DNA of 37,262 bases from an uncultured Pseudomonadota bacterium (GTDB lineage: Bacteria; Bdellovibrionota_B; Oligoflexia; Oligoflexales; CAIYRB01). Position numbers and translations under genes: made by a program. Positions within the stretch are counted from its first letter, which is position 1. Each line of letters opens with the position of its first letter. Positions 24,359 to 32,310 of the stretch are shown piece after piece. The DNA is taken from the NCBI GenBank assembly GCA_903915625.1, contig CAIWTN010000014.1:1-37262 (forward strand), read 5' to 3'. The notes beneath the pieces are model-generated. The model ran no database searches, was not told the origin of the DNA, and saw only the letters and a list, made by a program, of their open reading frames with translations.

Positions 24359-25134
24359 GCATCGCTCCTGTCGCGGTTCAATGGGGTCCTGTCATAGATA
24401 TTCATCATCATGTCAACAAATAGCGGAATATCGCCGCTATTCCGGGGATCATCCTTCAAGTCAATGACATCTCTTATAGCAGAAGAAAGGATGTCATGAA
24501 TGCGTTCAAGCGTCCTCTGATCAATAGACGCGGTTGCATGGAACAGGCGAGCTGCCTTGGTACCGATCAAACTGCGATCGAAGTGGTCCGCTGATAACTT
24601 CATCTGCGCCAACGCCATATCACAATCGCTGGAAAGCATGGCTGGCAAACGATAGATGGTGTCTTTGCCAACCCGTTCGACCTGCATAACCTCATGCTCA
24701 ACCAGCTCATCCAAAGCCTCGACCCCACGCTCGCCAGCAATACGCTGGACGGTTTCACGAGTCGTACCCCTGTCATTGTGTGCCAGATTAAGGATGTAGT
24801 TATGGGGATCGCGAACATAAAAAGCCTTGAGCGCTTCTTGTCGGGGCGAGTTTGACGCAAACGCCCCAGCCTGTAAGCCACTGACGTTCACAACTATCTC
24901 TGGATAGTACCGACGGATAAATTCCAGCTTCTCCTCGTTATTGAGGGCAACATCGACAATTTTGAGCACAGGCTCAGCAGTCGGGTTACCCTCCCTCTGA
25001 TACAATCGGCGCAGAGTGGTATAGCTGACACCCGAGGCTCTTGACAAGGTCGCTAGTGAGCGGTTGCGATGACCGTTAAGATAACGATCAATAACATTCC
25101 TTAGATTGTCGGAAAGTTCCCCCGTGCTCGTCAC
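24355..25134 (-). CDS. Helix-turn-helix regulator-like protein
   Basis: A 259-residue protein with an N-terminal HTH (about 26-47, LATLSRASGVSYTTLRRLYQ), where 'VSYTTLRRLY' resembles a recognition helix. A helical middle follows, with a second winged-like part (about 120-170: TTRETVQRIAGERGVEALDELVEHEVMQVE) and a helical end rich in charged residues. The architecture recalls XRE-type regulators with a C-terminal sensor found in Bdellovibrionota-like genomes, but no named family was identified. The GTG start has GAGGG 4 bases upstream. It overlaps the secreted-protein gene by 4 bases. Two palindromes lie upstream and are candidate self-operators. Confidence 0.7.
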   Translation of the reverse strand: MTSTGELSDNLRNVIDRYLNGHRNRSLATLSRASGVSYTTLRRLYQREGNPTAEPVLKIVDVALNNEEKLEFIRRYYPEIVVNVSGLQAGAFASNSPRQEALKAFYVRDPHNYILNLAHNDRGTTRETVQRIAGERGVEALDELVEHEVMQVERVGKDTIYRLPAMLSSDCDMALAQMKLSADHFDRSLIGTKAARLFHATASIDQRTLERIHDILSSAIRDVIDLKDDPRNSGDIPLFVDMMMNIYDRTPLNRDRSDA

Positions 25135-25215
25135 GGTGCCCTCATTAGTGTATTGGAATGTCCTCAGTTAGTTTCACTACCATAAAACCAAATCTTTACT
25201 CAAGTCACCAAAATA

Positions 25216-25231
25216 CTGAGGCTCGCCTCAG
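25216..25231. promoter_or_regulatory. Palindrome upstream of the regulator gene
   Basis: CTGAGGC (25216-25222) and GCCTCAG (25225-25231) are perfect 7-base arms separated by TC. It is centred about 90 bases upstream of the regulator start. A two-base centre suits a protein-binding dyad better than a terminator. Confidence 0.5.
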
Positions 25232-25278
25232 AAAATCACCAACTTGGCGTTTTTAACCGTGGTGGCGTTACTTTAACA

Positions 25279-25300
25279 CCATGGCGGATAATCGCCATGG
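25279..25300. promoter_or_regulatory. Long palindrome upstream of the regulator gene
   Basis: CCATGGCG (25279-25286) and CGCCATGG (25293-25300) are perfect 8-base arms around GATAAT, centred about 155 bases before the regulator start. No T tract follows on either strand, which argues against a terminator and for an operator or structured leader. Confidence 0.55.
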
Positions 25301-25557
25301 GAACTAAGCACGCTCCTTGACCACCCGCCTCCCGACATGGCAAGTCTTTAAAAGCACATGTTTTACACATGAAATGACTTACGGAATGTACGTGGACACC
25401 CTGGATTTACACACCCTCAAGATGTTTCTGCCACCTGCGCTTCCATGCTCGAAGCGTTGACCAACCCGTTGCGGGATGGTTCTTGTCTCACTCCGCCTTT
25501 TCGTTCTGCGTTAGCGACGATTTTGCCGCCGCCTCCTCCAGGGTTCCACGTCAAACC

Positions 25558-26538
25558 TCAATTGCGGTCAGCCTCAAGCCGCTCCAAGGTCCGAATCCGC
25601 TCTTGGTCAGTCGCAGTAATGGTAAGGCCTATATCGAACAATAAATCGTCTGCCCCCGGCTTCAGTCCCAGCGCCAAATCGAAGGGTAGGGCCAACTCTG
25701 CCATGTGCTCTCTATCTCCAAGCTGAAGATCAGAAACCACCTCAGTCAGTATAGTTGCCAGTAGACCCGCACCCAATGCGCCCAAAGCTCTGTGATGAAC
25801 CGTCCAACGGCGCAGCGCATACTTCTGGAGCTTGAATAAAAATCCAAACACTATCAGGCCGTAGCTGAGATGGCGCAAGTAACCAGCGCCCACCAAGTTA
25901 TGAAGATTGAAAATCAACATGGGCATGAAGACGCTAGTAGCTTTTGCCGTAGCAAAGGTAAAGGTGATTAAAAGCAACACATTATAGAAATGAAATTGCT
26001 TCACATTTAGTTTGCAGAACAAGGAGACGACAAAAGCCGCAGCTACTGTAGCCAACCAAATGAGCACTGCCTTACCTAATAAGGAACCAAAGCGTTCGGG
26101 GGGCCAGTACAGCTGATACTGATCTACAGCGGGTACCAATCCAGCAATTAATAGCGCCAGTAGTAGTCCGATTACAATTTTTGCAGTAACCCACCTCGTG
26201 TTTTCACTATGCTCATGCGGCAGCAGACGATTTGCATGGGTGCGCTCCGGTAAATCTTTGGTGATAAAATCGAGGCGCACATCTCCCAAGTAAACCGTTT
26301 CAAGTGCGGCCAATGCAACTTCGCGAACTCGCTCACCACGCAGCCAGATACCATTTGTACTATGCATATCTCGAAGCAAGTAACCATCGACTGTTGCATG
26401 AACTTCGGCGTGACGAGCCGAGACACTCGGATCATCGATCCGCACTCCACAGTGCATGGATCGACCGATAACACATGGAAAAATCTCAATCCGAGATATT
26501 TCAAGGCGCTCGGGCTCATGAACTTTAACCAAGATCAT
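25558..26538 (-). CDS. FHA-domain membrane protein
   Basis: A 326-residue protein with an N-terminal FHA domain (about 3-92): GRS at 25-27, SARH at 40-43 and the STNG loop at 60-63, the residues that bind phosphothreonine. A linker (93-116) is followed by about five membrane helices (first at 119-137), and a C-terminal soluble tail of about 50 residues. The FHA domain would face the cytoplasm and read Ser/Thr phosphorylation. Its ATG overlaps the protease gene stop (ATGA), so the two are translationally coupled. No kinase or phosphatase lies in the window. Confidence 0.85.
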   Translation of the reverse strand: MILVKVHEPERLEISRIEIFPCVIGRSMHCGVRIDDPSVSARHAEVHATVDGYLLRDMHSTNGIWLRGERVREVALAALETVYLGDVRLDFITKDLPERTHANRLLPHEHSENTRWVTAKIVIGLLLALLIAGLVPAVDQYQLYWPPERFGSLLGKAVLIWLATVAAAFVVSLFCKLNVKQFHFYNVLLLITFTFATAKATSVFMPMLIFNLHNLVGAGYLRHLSYGLIVFGFLFKLQKYALRRWTVHHRALGALGAGLLATILTEVVSDLQLGDREHMAELALPFDLALGLKPGADDLLFDIGLTITATDQERIRTLERLEADRN

Positions 26539-27848
26539 CGGGACTCCGGCCGAATGCTATTTATTAATGTCCGTAAGATTGCGAGCACATTGTGCGAGGA
26601 AAAACCGAGAAAGCTCCCGGCGAGCATAAATGCTTTTTGCCCTTCATTTATCGTAGCCAACTCGAATTCCAGGTTATAGGACTCTGCGTATGGAATATAG
26701 CTATTCACGCAATAATGTACTCGCATGGGCACTTTGTAAGTATTGAGCAAATCAAGCTGATGACATTTAATTTTAGTCGTAAATTTATCCACAGATTCAG
26801 TTAGATTAAAGGCAAAATCATCCAAGGATTCGTTAATGTAATGCACGAACTGCAGCTTATTTAATAACCGGTTCTCTACAGCTTGGTATTTAAGACGAAA
26901 AGTCCCAGTATCCAAATATCGACGAATCGAAGTCGCTCCAGACAAGTAGCATTGCTCACTGATAATTAAAGTCTCATCACGCGGCCCACTCTCTTGTGAG
27001 TGCCAACACTTAACCATCTGATTAGGCTTAAGTACCTGCCACCCTCCGATGTTAATGTTACTGCTCCCACCCTTTAAAAAAGTCGCTGTAAGCTGCTCCT
27101 GAACTTGCTCAATTTGACCACGCATCTCTTCATCAAATGTTGCATGATCCTCAGGGCGACTAAAAATCACAGGCTTTTTCTTCATCAAGGATCGAAGTAG
27201 ATCCTGCGGCACAGCAAATGCAAGACTCTGTGAATCGGTTCGCAATGAAACATTAACGCCAATTACCTCACCAAGTTCATTTATAGTAGGACCACCACTC
27301 ATTCCAGGGTTTAACGGAATGGACATCTGAATTTTGCGGTATGGGCCAGCAGTCATTAAACCGTTAAAATTCCCTTCGCTAACCGCCTTGTTCAGATCTT
27401 CAGGCCAGCCAATTGAATAAATTTTGTCGCCAGCATCTGGGAGTCCTGAAGCCAGCCGAACCGCTTTAGAGAATATCTTGTCTACTCGCACTATCGCGAT
27501 ATCATTGACTGCATCGAAGGCCACTACCTCAGCCGGAATTATGTGATCACCATCGAGAAGGAAGAGATGGTACTTTTCCGGATCATGAAGCGCAAATGCG
27601 ACAACGTGAAAATTAGTCGCCAAAAGCCCTGCCGTGGCGATCACAAAACAAGAGCCATAGGCAGCCTTGGGCGCAGTTGAGTCAGTGGCGATTTTAATTT
27701 GGTAGACCTCATTAAAAACGCTGGCGACAAGTTTACTATTGGCGGGTAATGTTTCGGCGCTCGCTAAGCCAGTGGCTATAAAAGAACAGGTCAAAAGGTT
27801 GAAGGTGAACACTATGAGCTGGGATAGTTCTAGAAAAAGGCGCGCCAC
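26535..27848 (-). CDS. Exported trypsin-like serine protease with extra C-terminal domain
   Basis: A 437-residue protein with signal peptide (about 1-31, TGLASA cleavage). A chymotrypsin-fold domain (about 35-225) carries the full triad: H81 in TNFHVV, D116 in NDIAIV, S184 in GMSGGP, in the HtrA-like pattern. There is no recognisable PDZ. Instead the last 200 residues form an unrecognised domain with four cysteines (KCWHSQ, EQCYLS, IKCHQ, HYCVN). The start is GTG with GGAGG 7 bases upstream. It overlaps the FHA gene by 4 bases and is divergent from the DUF420 gene. Periplasmic quality control or signal cleavage is plausible. Confidence 0.88.
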   Translation of the reverse strand: MARLFLELSQLIVFTFNLLTCSFIATGLASAETLPANSKLVASVFNEVYQIKIATDSTAPKAAYGSCFVIATAGLLATNFHVVAFALHDPEKYHLFLLDGDHIIPAEVVAFDAVNDIAIVRVDKIFSKAVRLASGLPDAGDKIYSIGWPEDLNKAVSEGNFNGLMTAGPYRKIQMSIPLNPGMSGGPTINELGEVIGVNVSLRTDSQSLAFAVPQDLLRSLMKKKPVIFSRPEDHATFDEEMRGQIEQVQEQLTATFLKGGSSNINIGGWQVLKPNQMVKCWHSQESGPRDETLIISEQCYLSGATSIRRYLDTGTFRLKYQAVENRLLNKLQFVHYINESLDDFAFNLTESVDKFTTKIKCHQLDLLNTYKVPMRVHYCVNSYIPYAESYNLEFELATINEGQKAFMLAGSFLGFSSHNVLAILRTLINSIRPESR

Positions 27849-28004
27849 TAAGGGGCCTCCAAGAGCAATTCAGATCAAAAGATCACGGCGAGATTGCCAA
27901 AGTTCATTCTTTATTCTAGCAGAATTCTTAACTTTCTTTTGCCGTTTAATACCTGCAACTTTTAAAACACTTTCAATATTGCCTGATCATCTGAGGAGTT
28001 TGAA

Positions 28005-28478
28005 ATGGCCGATGGCCTGTTCCCATTCAGTCGCGGCACGGTTACCTTAGACATGATGCCTGTTGCCATGCTGGTGACAGTACCCCTACTATCGCTAAGC
28101 ATTTACCTTGTCAGGTTTCGGCACAAGTACCGAACTCATGCATGGATGCAAGGATCAATAGCTGCACTATTGATGGTAGCCATAATATTCTTTGAAATCG
28201 ACGTTCGGCTAAATGACTGGCGGCGTTTGGCGATACCTTCACCATATTATGAAAGTTGGTTATTTCCAGAGCTTTATCTACATCTATTGTTCGCGGTAAC
28301 AGCGACATTACTGTGGGCCTACATGATCGGAACAGTGATAAAAAATCGCCCTATTCCTGGCTCACGAAACTCATCCACTGCACGGCACCGCTACGTAGGC
28401 ATGGCCACTGCCACACTCACCATTGCAACCGCCATAAGTGGATGTGCCTTCTACTGGATGGCTTTTATCGCTTGTTAA
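28005..28478 (+). CDS. DUF420-like membrane protein
   Basis: A 157-residue protein with four membrane helices (about 17-36, 46-64, 86-107, 130-150). Between them are conserved-looking histidines and acidic residues: HAWMQG, EIDVRLNDWRR, ELYLHLLF and ARHRYVGM, an arrangement typical of DUF420, a family often linked to cytochrome oxidase assembly. No oxidase genes are in the window. The ATG is preceded by GAGGAG (27993-27998) at 6 bases. It is divergent from the protease gene. Confidence 0.75.
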   Translation: MADGLFPFSRGTVTLDMMPVAMLVTVPLLSLSIYLVRFRHKYRTHAWMQGSIAALLMVAIIFFEIDVRLNDWRRLAIPSPYYESWLFPELYLHLLFAVTATLLWAYMIGTVIKNRPIPGSRNSSTARHRYVGMATATLTIATAISGCAFYWMAFIAC

Positions 28479-28514
28479 ATGCTAATCGTCGCATTACTTG
28501 TGCCATAGCTACCA

Positions 28515-28535
28515 ATTTGTTTATGATTAACAAAT
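28515..28535. promoter_or_regulatory. AT-rich dyad upstream of the SH3b lipoprotein gene
   Basis: ATTTGTT (28515-28521) and AACAAAT (28529-28535) are perfect 7-base arms around TATGATT. It lies 36 bases after the DUF420 stop and 36 bases before the lipoprotein start. It could be an operator next to the promoter or a weak terminator. Confidence 0.35.
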
Positions 28536-28570
28536 ATATATTTAGCGCGACAGCCCTAAAGGAGTGCTCC

Positions 28571-29269
28571 ATGAGGTTCACAAAAGCATTGTTGCTACTT
28601 GCAGCATTTGCAATGGTCCCCGCCTGTGTCACGAAGAAAAAAGGCGGCGATGACGATGAAGATGAAGCGGGGGAAGAAGCCGCAACAGAAGAGGGAAAGG
28701 GCGAGGAAAAGACAGAAAACACATCGACGGCAGAACAACCACCCATGGTGCCGCCACCACCAGCCGTACCAGTAGTAACACCCCCTCCTCCACCAGCTGT
28801 AACTTTTCAACCGCCTCAAGCAACAAGAGCAGTGCCGTTGCCAGCACCATTGCCAACCCCTAAGCCCGCAGTGCAAGTGACGCCACCAGCTTTCAGGCCC
28901 GCAGTAGTCCCAGCGCCAGTTGCAGCCGCACCTGCTGTAGCAGCCCAGGCACCAACTCGCGCGGTAGCCCCTGCCACGGCTCAAGCACCCGTGACAGCCA
29001 CCACGAGCTCGCCCCCAACAACTGCACCAGCCGTCAACGCCCCAGCAGAAGTTTATCCAGGATTCGACGGACCCAGAGTCATCAGATACGTCAAAGTTGT
29101 CGCTATCAAAGTGCGCTCCGCTCCATCGAAGGAAGCGCCCGTCGTAGGCTGGGTTGCACAGGGCGATAAAATTGAAGTCGTGGTCAATGGTGATTGGGCC
29201 AAATTAACAGCATCGGGCCAATACTTATCGACCAAATATCTGGTAACGAAGCCCCCCCAAACTAAATGA
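28571..29269 (+). CDS. Lipoprotein with acidic and Pro-rich linker and C-terminal SH3b domain
   Basis: A 232-residue protein. The lipobox MVPAC puts lipid on Cys19. A strongly acidic stretch with Lys (about 22-47) and a long Pro/Ala/Val-rich linker (about 55-160) follow. The bacterial SH3 domain occupies about 168-228, with the typical VKVRSAPSKEAPVVGWVAQGD-type strand-turn-strand pattern. SH3b domains bind cell-wall peptides; the linker could span the periplasm to reach peptidoglycan. ATG 28571 has AAGGAG 6 bases upstream; longer frames overlap the DUF420 gene and are rejected. Function beyond envelope binding is unknown. Confidence 0.85.
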   Translation: MRFTKALLLLAAFAMVPACVTKKKGGDDDEDEAGEEAATEEGKGEEKTENTSTAEQPPMVPPPPAVPVVTPPPPPAVTFQPPQATRAVPLPAPLPTPKPAVQVTPPAFRPAVVPAPVAAAPAVAAQAPTRAVAPATAQAPVTATTSSPPTTAPAVNAPAEVYPGFDGPRVIRYVKVVAIKVRSAPSKEAPVVGWVAQGDKIEVVVNGDWAKLTASGQYLSTKYLVTKPPQTK

Positions 29270-29289
29270 TCGTGGTTAACTTCTTAAAG

Positions 29290-30552
29290 CTAGCGCGCAG
29301 CGGAAATCATTACTTCGAGACGCGATAATGCCGTAGAAAGCGTCTCGAGTTGTGGGCCAAAAGAAAATCGAACATAATTTCTAAACCGGGAAGCGCCACC
29401 CTTGCGGCGTTTCCCGGGGTTAACGTCAAAAAACTCGCCCGGCACGGTGATAATCTTTTGCTCAAGTGCGGCTCGAAAGAAACTCATACCGTCGTTTAGG
29501 CCAGCTGGCAAATTCGCAACCGACCCCCAAGCATAAAAAGTCCCTTCAGGTGCTCGTCCTATGTCGATGCCCAAATTCGCTAGGCGTGGCAATATGAAGT
29601 CGCGTTTGCCTCGGAATGTAGACTGAATCGCCTGCGTTTCGGCTTTCACTATGTCCGTGGTCAGGAGTTGCAGTGCTGCTCGTTGTAGCGGCTTTGATCC
29701 ACCGCCATCGAGAAAAGATCCAGCGCTACCTAGCGCCTCGATCACCGGCTTCGGACCAACAGCCCAAGATACGCGCCAGCCCGGATAACGCCAATTCTTC
29801 GTAAATCCATCAAAAATAAGCACTGGATCCCTATCAACATCCTCAACGTATCTAGCAGCAGTGGCAATATAGGCTTCTTCCGGGGATTTCCGATAAACAT
29901 AATGCGAATAGAATTCATCTATTAGTAGTGTGCAATCAAGCTCACGAGCTAGCCCCACCCAATCTGCCATTGATTGACCGTCTACCAACTTTCCGGTCGG
30001 ATTGCATGGGTTGGAAAATAAAAGTGCTGAAAGTCCCCGCCCAAGGATCTCGCGACGCAGGTCCGTCAGGGAAAAACTGTACTCATTTTCCCCCTCCAGC
30101 AGGATGGGAATTGCTGTGAATGCCTTGAAAATATCAAGGAGCTCCTCATAGGCAGTATAATCCGGCAAAAAGTGCCCAAGATTTACCTGCCCTAAACTCG
30201 CTGCTGCCCGAGTTAAAAGAGTTCTCCCCCCACCCGCAACGCACACATTTTCTGCGCTGTACTGCGATTTCATTCCCCGTCGAAACATTTGATTATAGAG
30301 CGAGGCAATCGCCTCTCTAACTTCCCATAAGCCAACCGTAGGTGCATACTCTTGGTCATCAGGGCGTATTGAGATCTCGTGAATCCTTGCAGCTGCATTT
30401 GCCAGCGCTCCGGTCTCCGGTTGACCCTGGCCCAAATTGCACCACTCGGGATTTTCCGGACGAAAACCGAGTCTCTGCGCCTCGGTAGTTACATAGATAA
30501 CGCCAGTCCGTGGCACTGGTCTAAAAGCTGCTGGTGTAGTGATCCCGTGCAT
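29290..30552 (-). CDS. Fold-type I aminotransferase (class I/II)
   Basis: A 420-residue PLP enzyme: SNPCNPTGK (180-188), DEFYSHYVY (212-220), PLP lysine K252 in DGFTKNWRYPGWR with R260, and YVRFSFG near the end. It transfers amino groups between amino and keto acids; the specific substrate (aspartate, aromatic or other) is not readable. No signal peptide. Upstream, AGGGA lies about 10 bases before the ATG, a weak ribosome site. It is divergent from the lipoprotein gene at 30721 and ends 20 bases from the SH3b gene. Confidence 0.85.
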   Translation of the reverse strand: MHGITTPAAFRPVPRTGVIYVTTEAQRLGFRPENPEWCNLGQGQPETGALANAAARIHEISIRPDDQEYAPTVGLWEVREAIASLYNQMFRRGMKSQYSAENVCVAGGGRTLLTRAAASLGQVNLGHFLPDYTAYEELLDIFKAFTAIPILLEGENEYSFSLTDLRREILGRGLSALLFSNPCNPTGKLVDGQSMADWVGLARELDCTLLIDEFYSHYVYRKSPEEAYIATAARYVEDVDRDPVLIFDGFTKNWRYPGWRVSWAVGPKPVIEALGSAGSFLDGGGSKPLQRAALQLLTTDIVKAETQAIQSTFRGKRDFILPRLANLGIDIGRAPEGTFYAWGSVANLPAGLNDGMSFFRAALEQKIITVPGEFFDVNPGKRRKGGASRFRNYVRFSFGPQLETLSTALSRLEVMISAAR

Positions 30553-30720
30553 GCTGCGAAAATCCCTAACTTTAAGTTGGCTGGAGGTAGTTCCCCTAAA
30601 CCTTATTCTAACACCAAATTAATTAGATTCAGAATCCGACCGATAACTTCTAAGCGTTGTAATGAATTGAGTATAGCCTGTGGTAACGCTTGCGATAGGC
30701 AGACCTTGGGGGTAGCCAAC

Positions 30721-31515
30721 ATGAAGTCAAGAAAACTGGTGGGCACCCTAATAGGCTTTTTGCTGCTCACATCCTGCGTGACATTTAGCGGAATCCGTCA
30801 AGCAGAGCAGCCATTTGCTAACGATACTGAGTTTAGAGATTGGTTTGCTTTTTACTATCAGCATCCGCAACCCGATCGCATCACAGTCGCTTTGAAATTC
30901 ATGGGAAGCCACCGATACCTAGACGAAAAGTCAAATAAATACAAAGATATGCCACTCATCGCCAGCGTCTTTTTAGGACGCATTTTTGCAACAAATGAAG
31001 ATAGCCTATCCACCTGGGTGCCTAGTTGGCAGAGTTTAAATGAAGTCGAGTGGTATGTAGTTTTAGTGGCACTTCACATGGCTGAGCACGAAAACGCCAA
31101 AAAAATATTAGCGGCAAATTTAACAAAAGTTGATGACGAACACCAAAGGCGCCTAACCAGAATTATGAAAACTGATTCTTCTAGCTTCGATCCTTTAGCA
31201 GCAGACATTGTCACCAGCCGACAAATCAATCTCCTCTGGTCAGCATTTAGCGCTACTGGGGACATCAGATACGTAAAAAAAGTCATCACTCAAATTCATC
31301 ACTTTGGTGATGAAGAAGATAATGAGCGCCAGATCGGGGAGGCCGCATTGATGAGTTTAGCAAATAATGCAGTACAACATGAGGCGGTAGGCAAACTATG
31401 TCTTGAAGAGCAAAGACTAAACGACGACGCCAAGACGCGACTTCTCTTAGAGGCTATGATCACAGCAATTGTAAAGCTCGATGACCACGCCGATCCTCGT
31501 TCACTCAGCCATTAA
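30721..31515 (+). CDS. Lipoprotein of unknown function, 264 aa
   Basis: Not recognised. The leader MKSRKLVGTLIGFLLLTSC ends in a good lipobox (LTSC, Cys19). The mature part is predicted mainly helical (for example EVEWYVVLVALHMAEHENAKKILAAN), consistent with an alpha-helical repeat, and it carries charged Asp/Glu/Lys stretches. The ATG has GGGGGT upstream. Its stop overlaps the ribosome binding site of the next gene (AAGGAG 31514-31519), so both proteins are made together. They may act as a pair at the envelope. Confidence 0.78.
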   Translation: MKSRKLVGTLIGFLLLTSCVTFSGIRQAEQPFANDTEFRDWFAFYYQHPQPDRITVALKFMGSHRYLDEKSNKYKDMPLIASVFLGRIFATNEDSLSTWVPSWQSLNEVEWYVVLVALHMAEHENAKKILAANLTKVDDEHQRRLTRIMKTDSSSFDPLAADIVTSRQINLLWSAFSATGDIRYVKKVITQIHHFGDEEDNERQIGEAALMSLANNAVQHEAVGKLCLEEQRLNDDAKTRLLLEAMITAIVKLDDHADPRSLSH

Positions 31516-31519
31516 GGAG
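31514..31519 (+). promoter_or_regulatory. Ribosome binding site overlapping a stop codon
   Basis: AAGGAG begins within the TAA stop of the lipoprotein gene. It is 6 bases from ATG 31526 but touches the in-frame ATG at 31520, so 31526 is the start. Confidence 0.75.
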
Positions 31520-31525
31520 ATGGCT

Positions 31526-32206
31526 ATGCTAATTCAAAACATCCGAAATCAATGCAGCCGAAATCGAACCATTGCTCTGATATTTTGTTTCTTAACTTCA
31601 TCTCATATTGCGAATGCCAGCGCTCCGTCCTCCGAATCAAGCGAACCACTCGATTACGCAACTATGACCCATGAGATTACTATCGAAATGTTACGCGCAG
31701 GAACCGAAAGCGGCGCCAAACAGAATGAATTTCAGTTCATCGTCACAGGTTACGGTCTAATAAATTCGCCTGAAGAGAAATCCCTCGATTTAGCGAAGCG
31801 AAAAAAAGTGACGATTGAACTAGGGCGCTTTGGCGAAACCAAAATAGATGCACTCGCAATTTGGCGCGCAGACGACAAAGCGAAGGACTTTAAACAGTTT
31901 CATGTCGACGGCAAGGCTATTCGCGACCTAGTGGCCAAATCTATGAACGAACTAAAGATCCCCGAAAAGGAAGTCATCATTCAAGCTGATGTCAGTTTGA
32001 TTGCTAAGAAGAAAAAATACTTCCTACTTCCCGACGAGCAGATTGTCGCAACTATTTCCTATCTCCCTTTAAGTGATGGATCTGCCGCGGAGCCACAGAA
32101 GTCTTATGTACTAACTGACGACAAAGGCGCTTACGTGAAACTGTCTGTCCGGTATAAGAAAGAGCCGAACAAAAAGGACCAAAAAACTACAAACAATAGT
32201 AAATAA
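31526..32206 (+). CDS. Secreted protein of unknown function, 226 aa
   Basis: Not recognised. A basic N-terminus, then a hydrophobic segment (about 15-27) and an ANASA-type cleavage site give a plausible signal peptide. The mature part looks beta-rich with amphipathic strands (QFIVTGYGLI, KVTIELGRFGETKIDALAIW) and a Lys-rich end. There is no lipobox. It is coupled to the lipoprotein gene upstream (10 bases between stop and start). Confidence 0.75.
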   Translation: MLIQNIRNQCSRNRTIALIFCFLTSSHIANASAPSSESSEPLDYATMTHEITIEMLRAGTESGAKQNEFQFIVTGYGLINSPEEKSLDLAKRKKVTIELGRFGETKIDALAIWRADDKAKDFKQFHVDGKAIRDLVAKSMNELKIPEKEVIIQADVSLIAKKKKYFLLPDEQIVATISYLPLSDGSAAEPQKSYVLTDDKGAYVKLSVRYKKEPNKKDQKTTNNSK

Positions 32207-32208
32207 AA

Positions 32209-32239
32209 CGCCCTCCGCACAAATTAAGTACGGGGGGCG
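32209..32239 (-). terminator. Rho-independent terminator of glnN
   Basis: Read on the minus strand, CGCCCCCCG (32239-32231) pairs with CGGAGGGCG (32217-32209) through nine pairs. One is non-canonical in this direction and becomes a G-U wobble in the plus-strand RNA. The hairpin is followed by TTTTATTT. It lies about 72 bases past the glnN stop and could also act on the plus-strand gene. Confidence 0.7.
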
Positions 32240-32310
32240 ACTTATCTATTTAGATCAGACCAAAGCTCGAACAATTAGTTCAATTTTGGGCTTCGCTGCA
32301 CAGCAGCTGT

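Larger units (their letters stand above)
25135..25557. other. Gene-poor region upstream of the regulator
   Basis: This 423-base stretch separates the FHA gene end and the regulator start, both on the minus strand. It contains two perfect palindromes (25216-25231, 25279-25300) and a short CATGT/ACATG repeat near 25358-25372. No convincing reading frame lies here, and the plus-strand open frame from 25445 mostly mirrors the FHA gene. The region is long for a single promoter, so a small RNA or multiple operators is possible. Confidence 0.55.

Noticed and set aside
25445-25726. Plus-strand open frame of 93 residues beginning upstream of the FHA gene end
   Set aside because: It mostly mirrors the FHA gene on the other strand, is Pro/Ser/Arg-rich and has no ribosome site.
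28595-28984. Trp/Cys-rich frame opposite the SH3b lipoprotein
   Set aside because: Antisense shadow of the Pro-rich linker; composition is an artefact.
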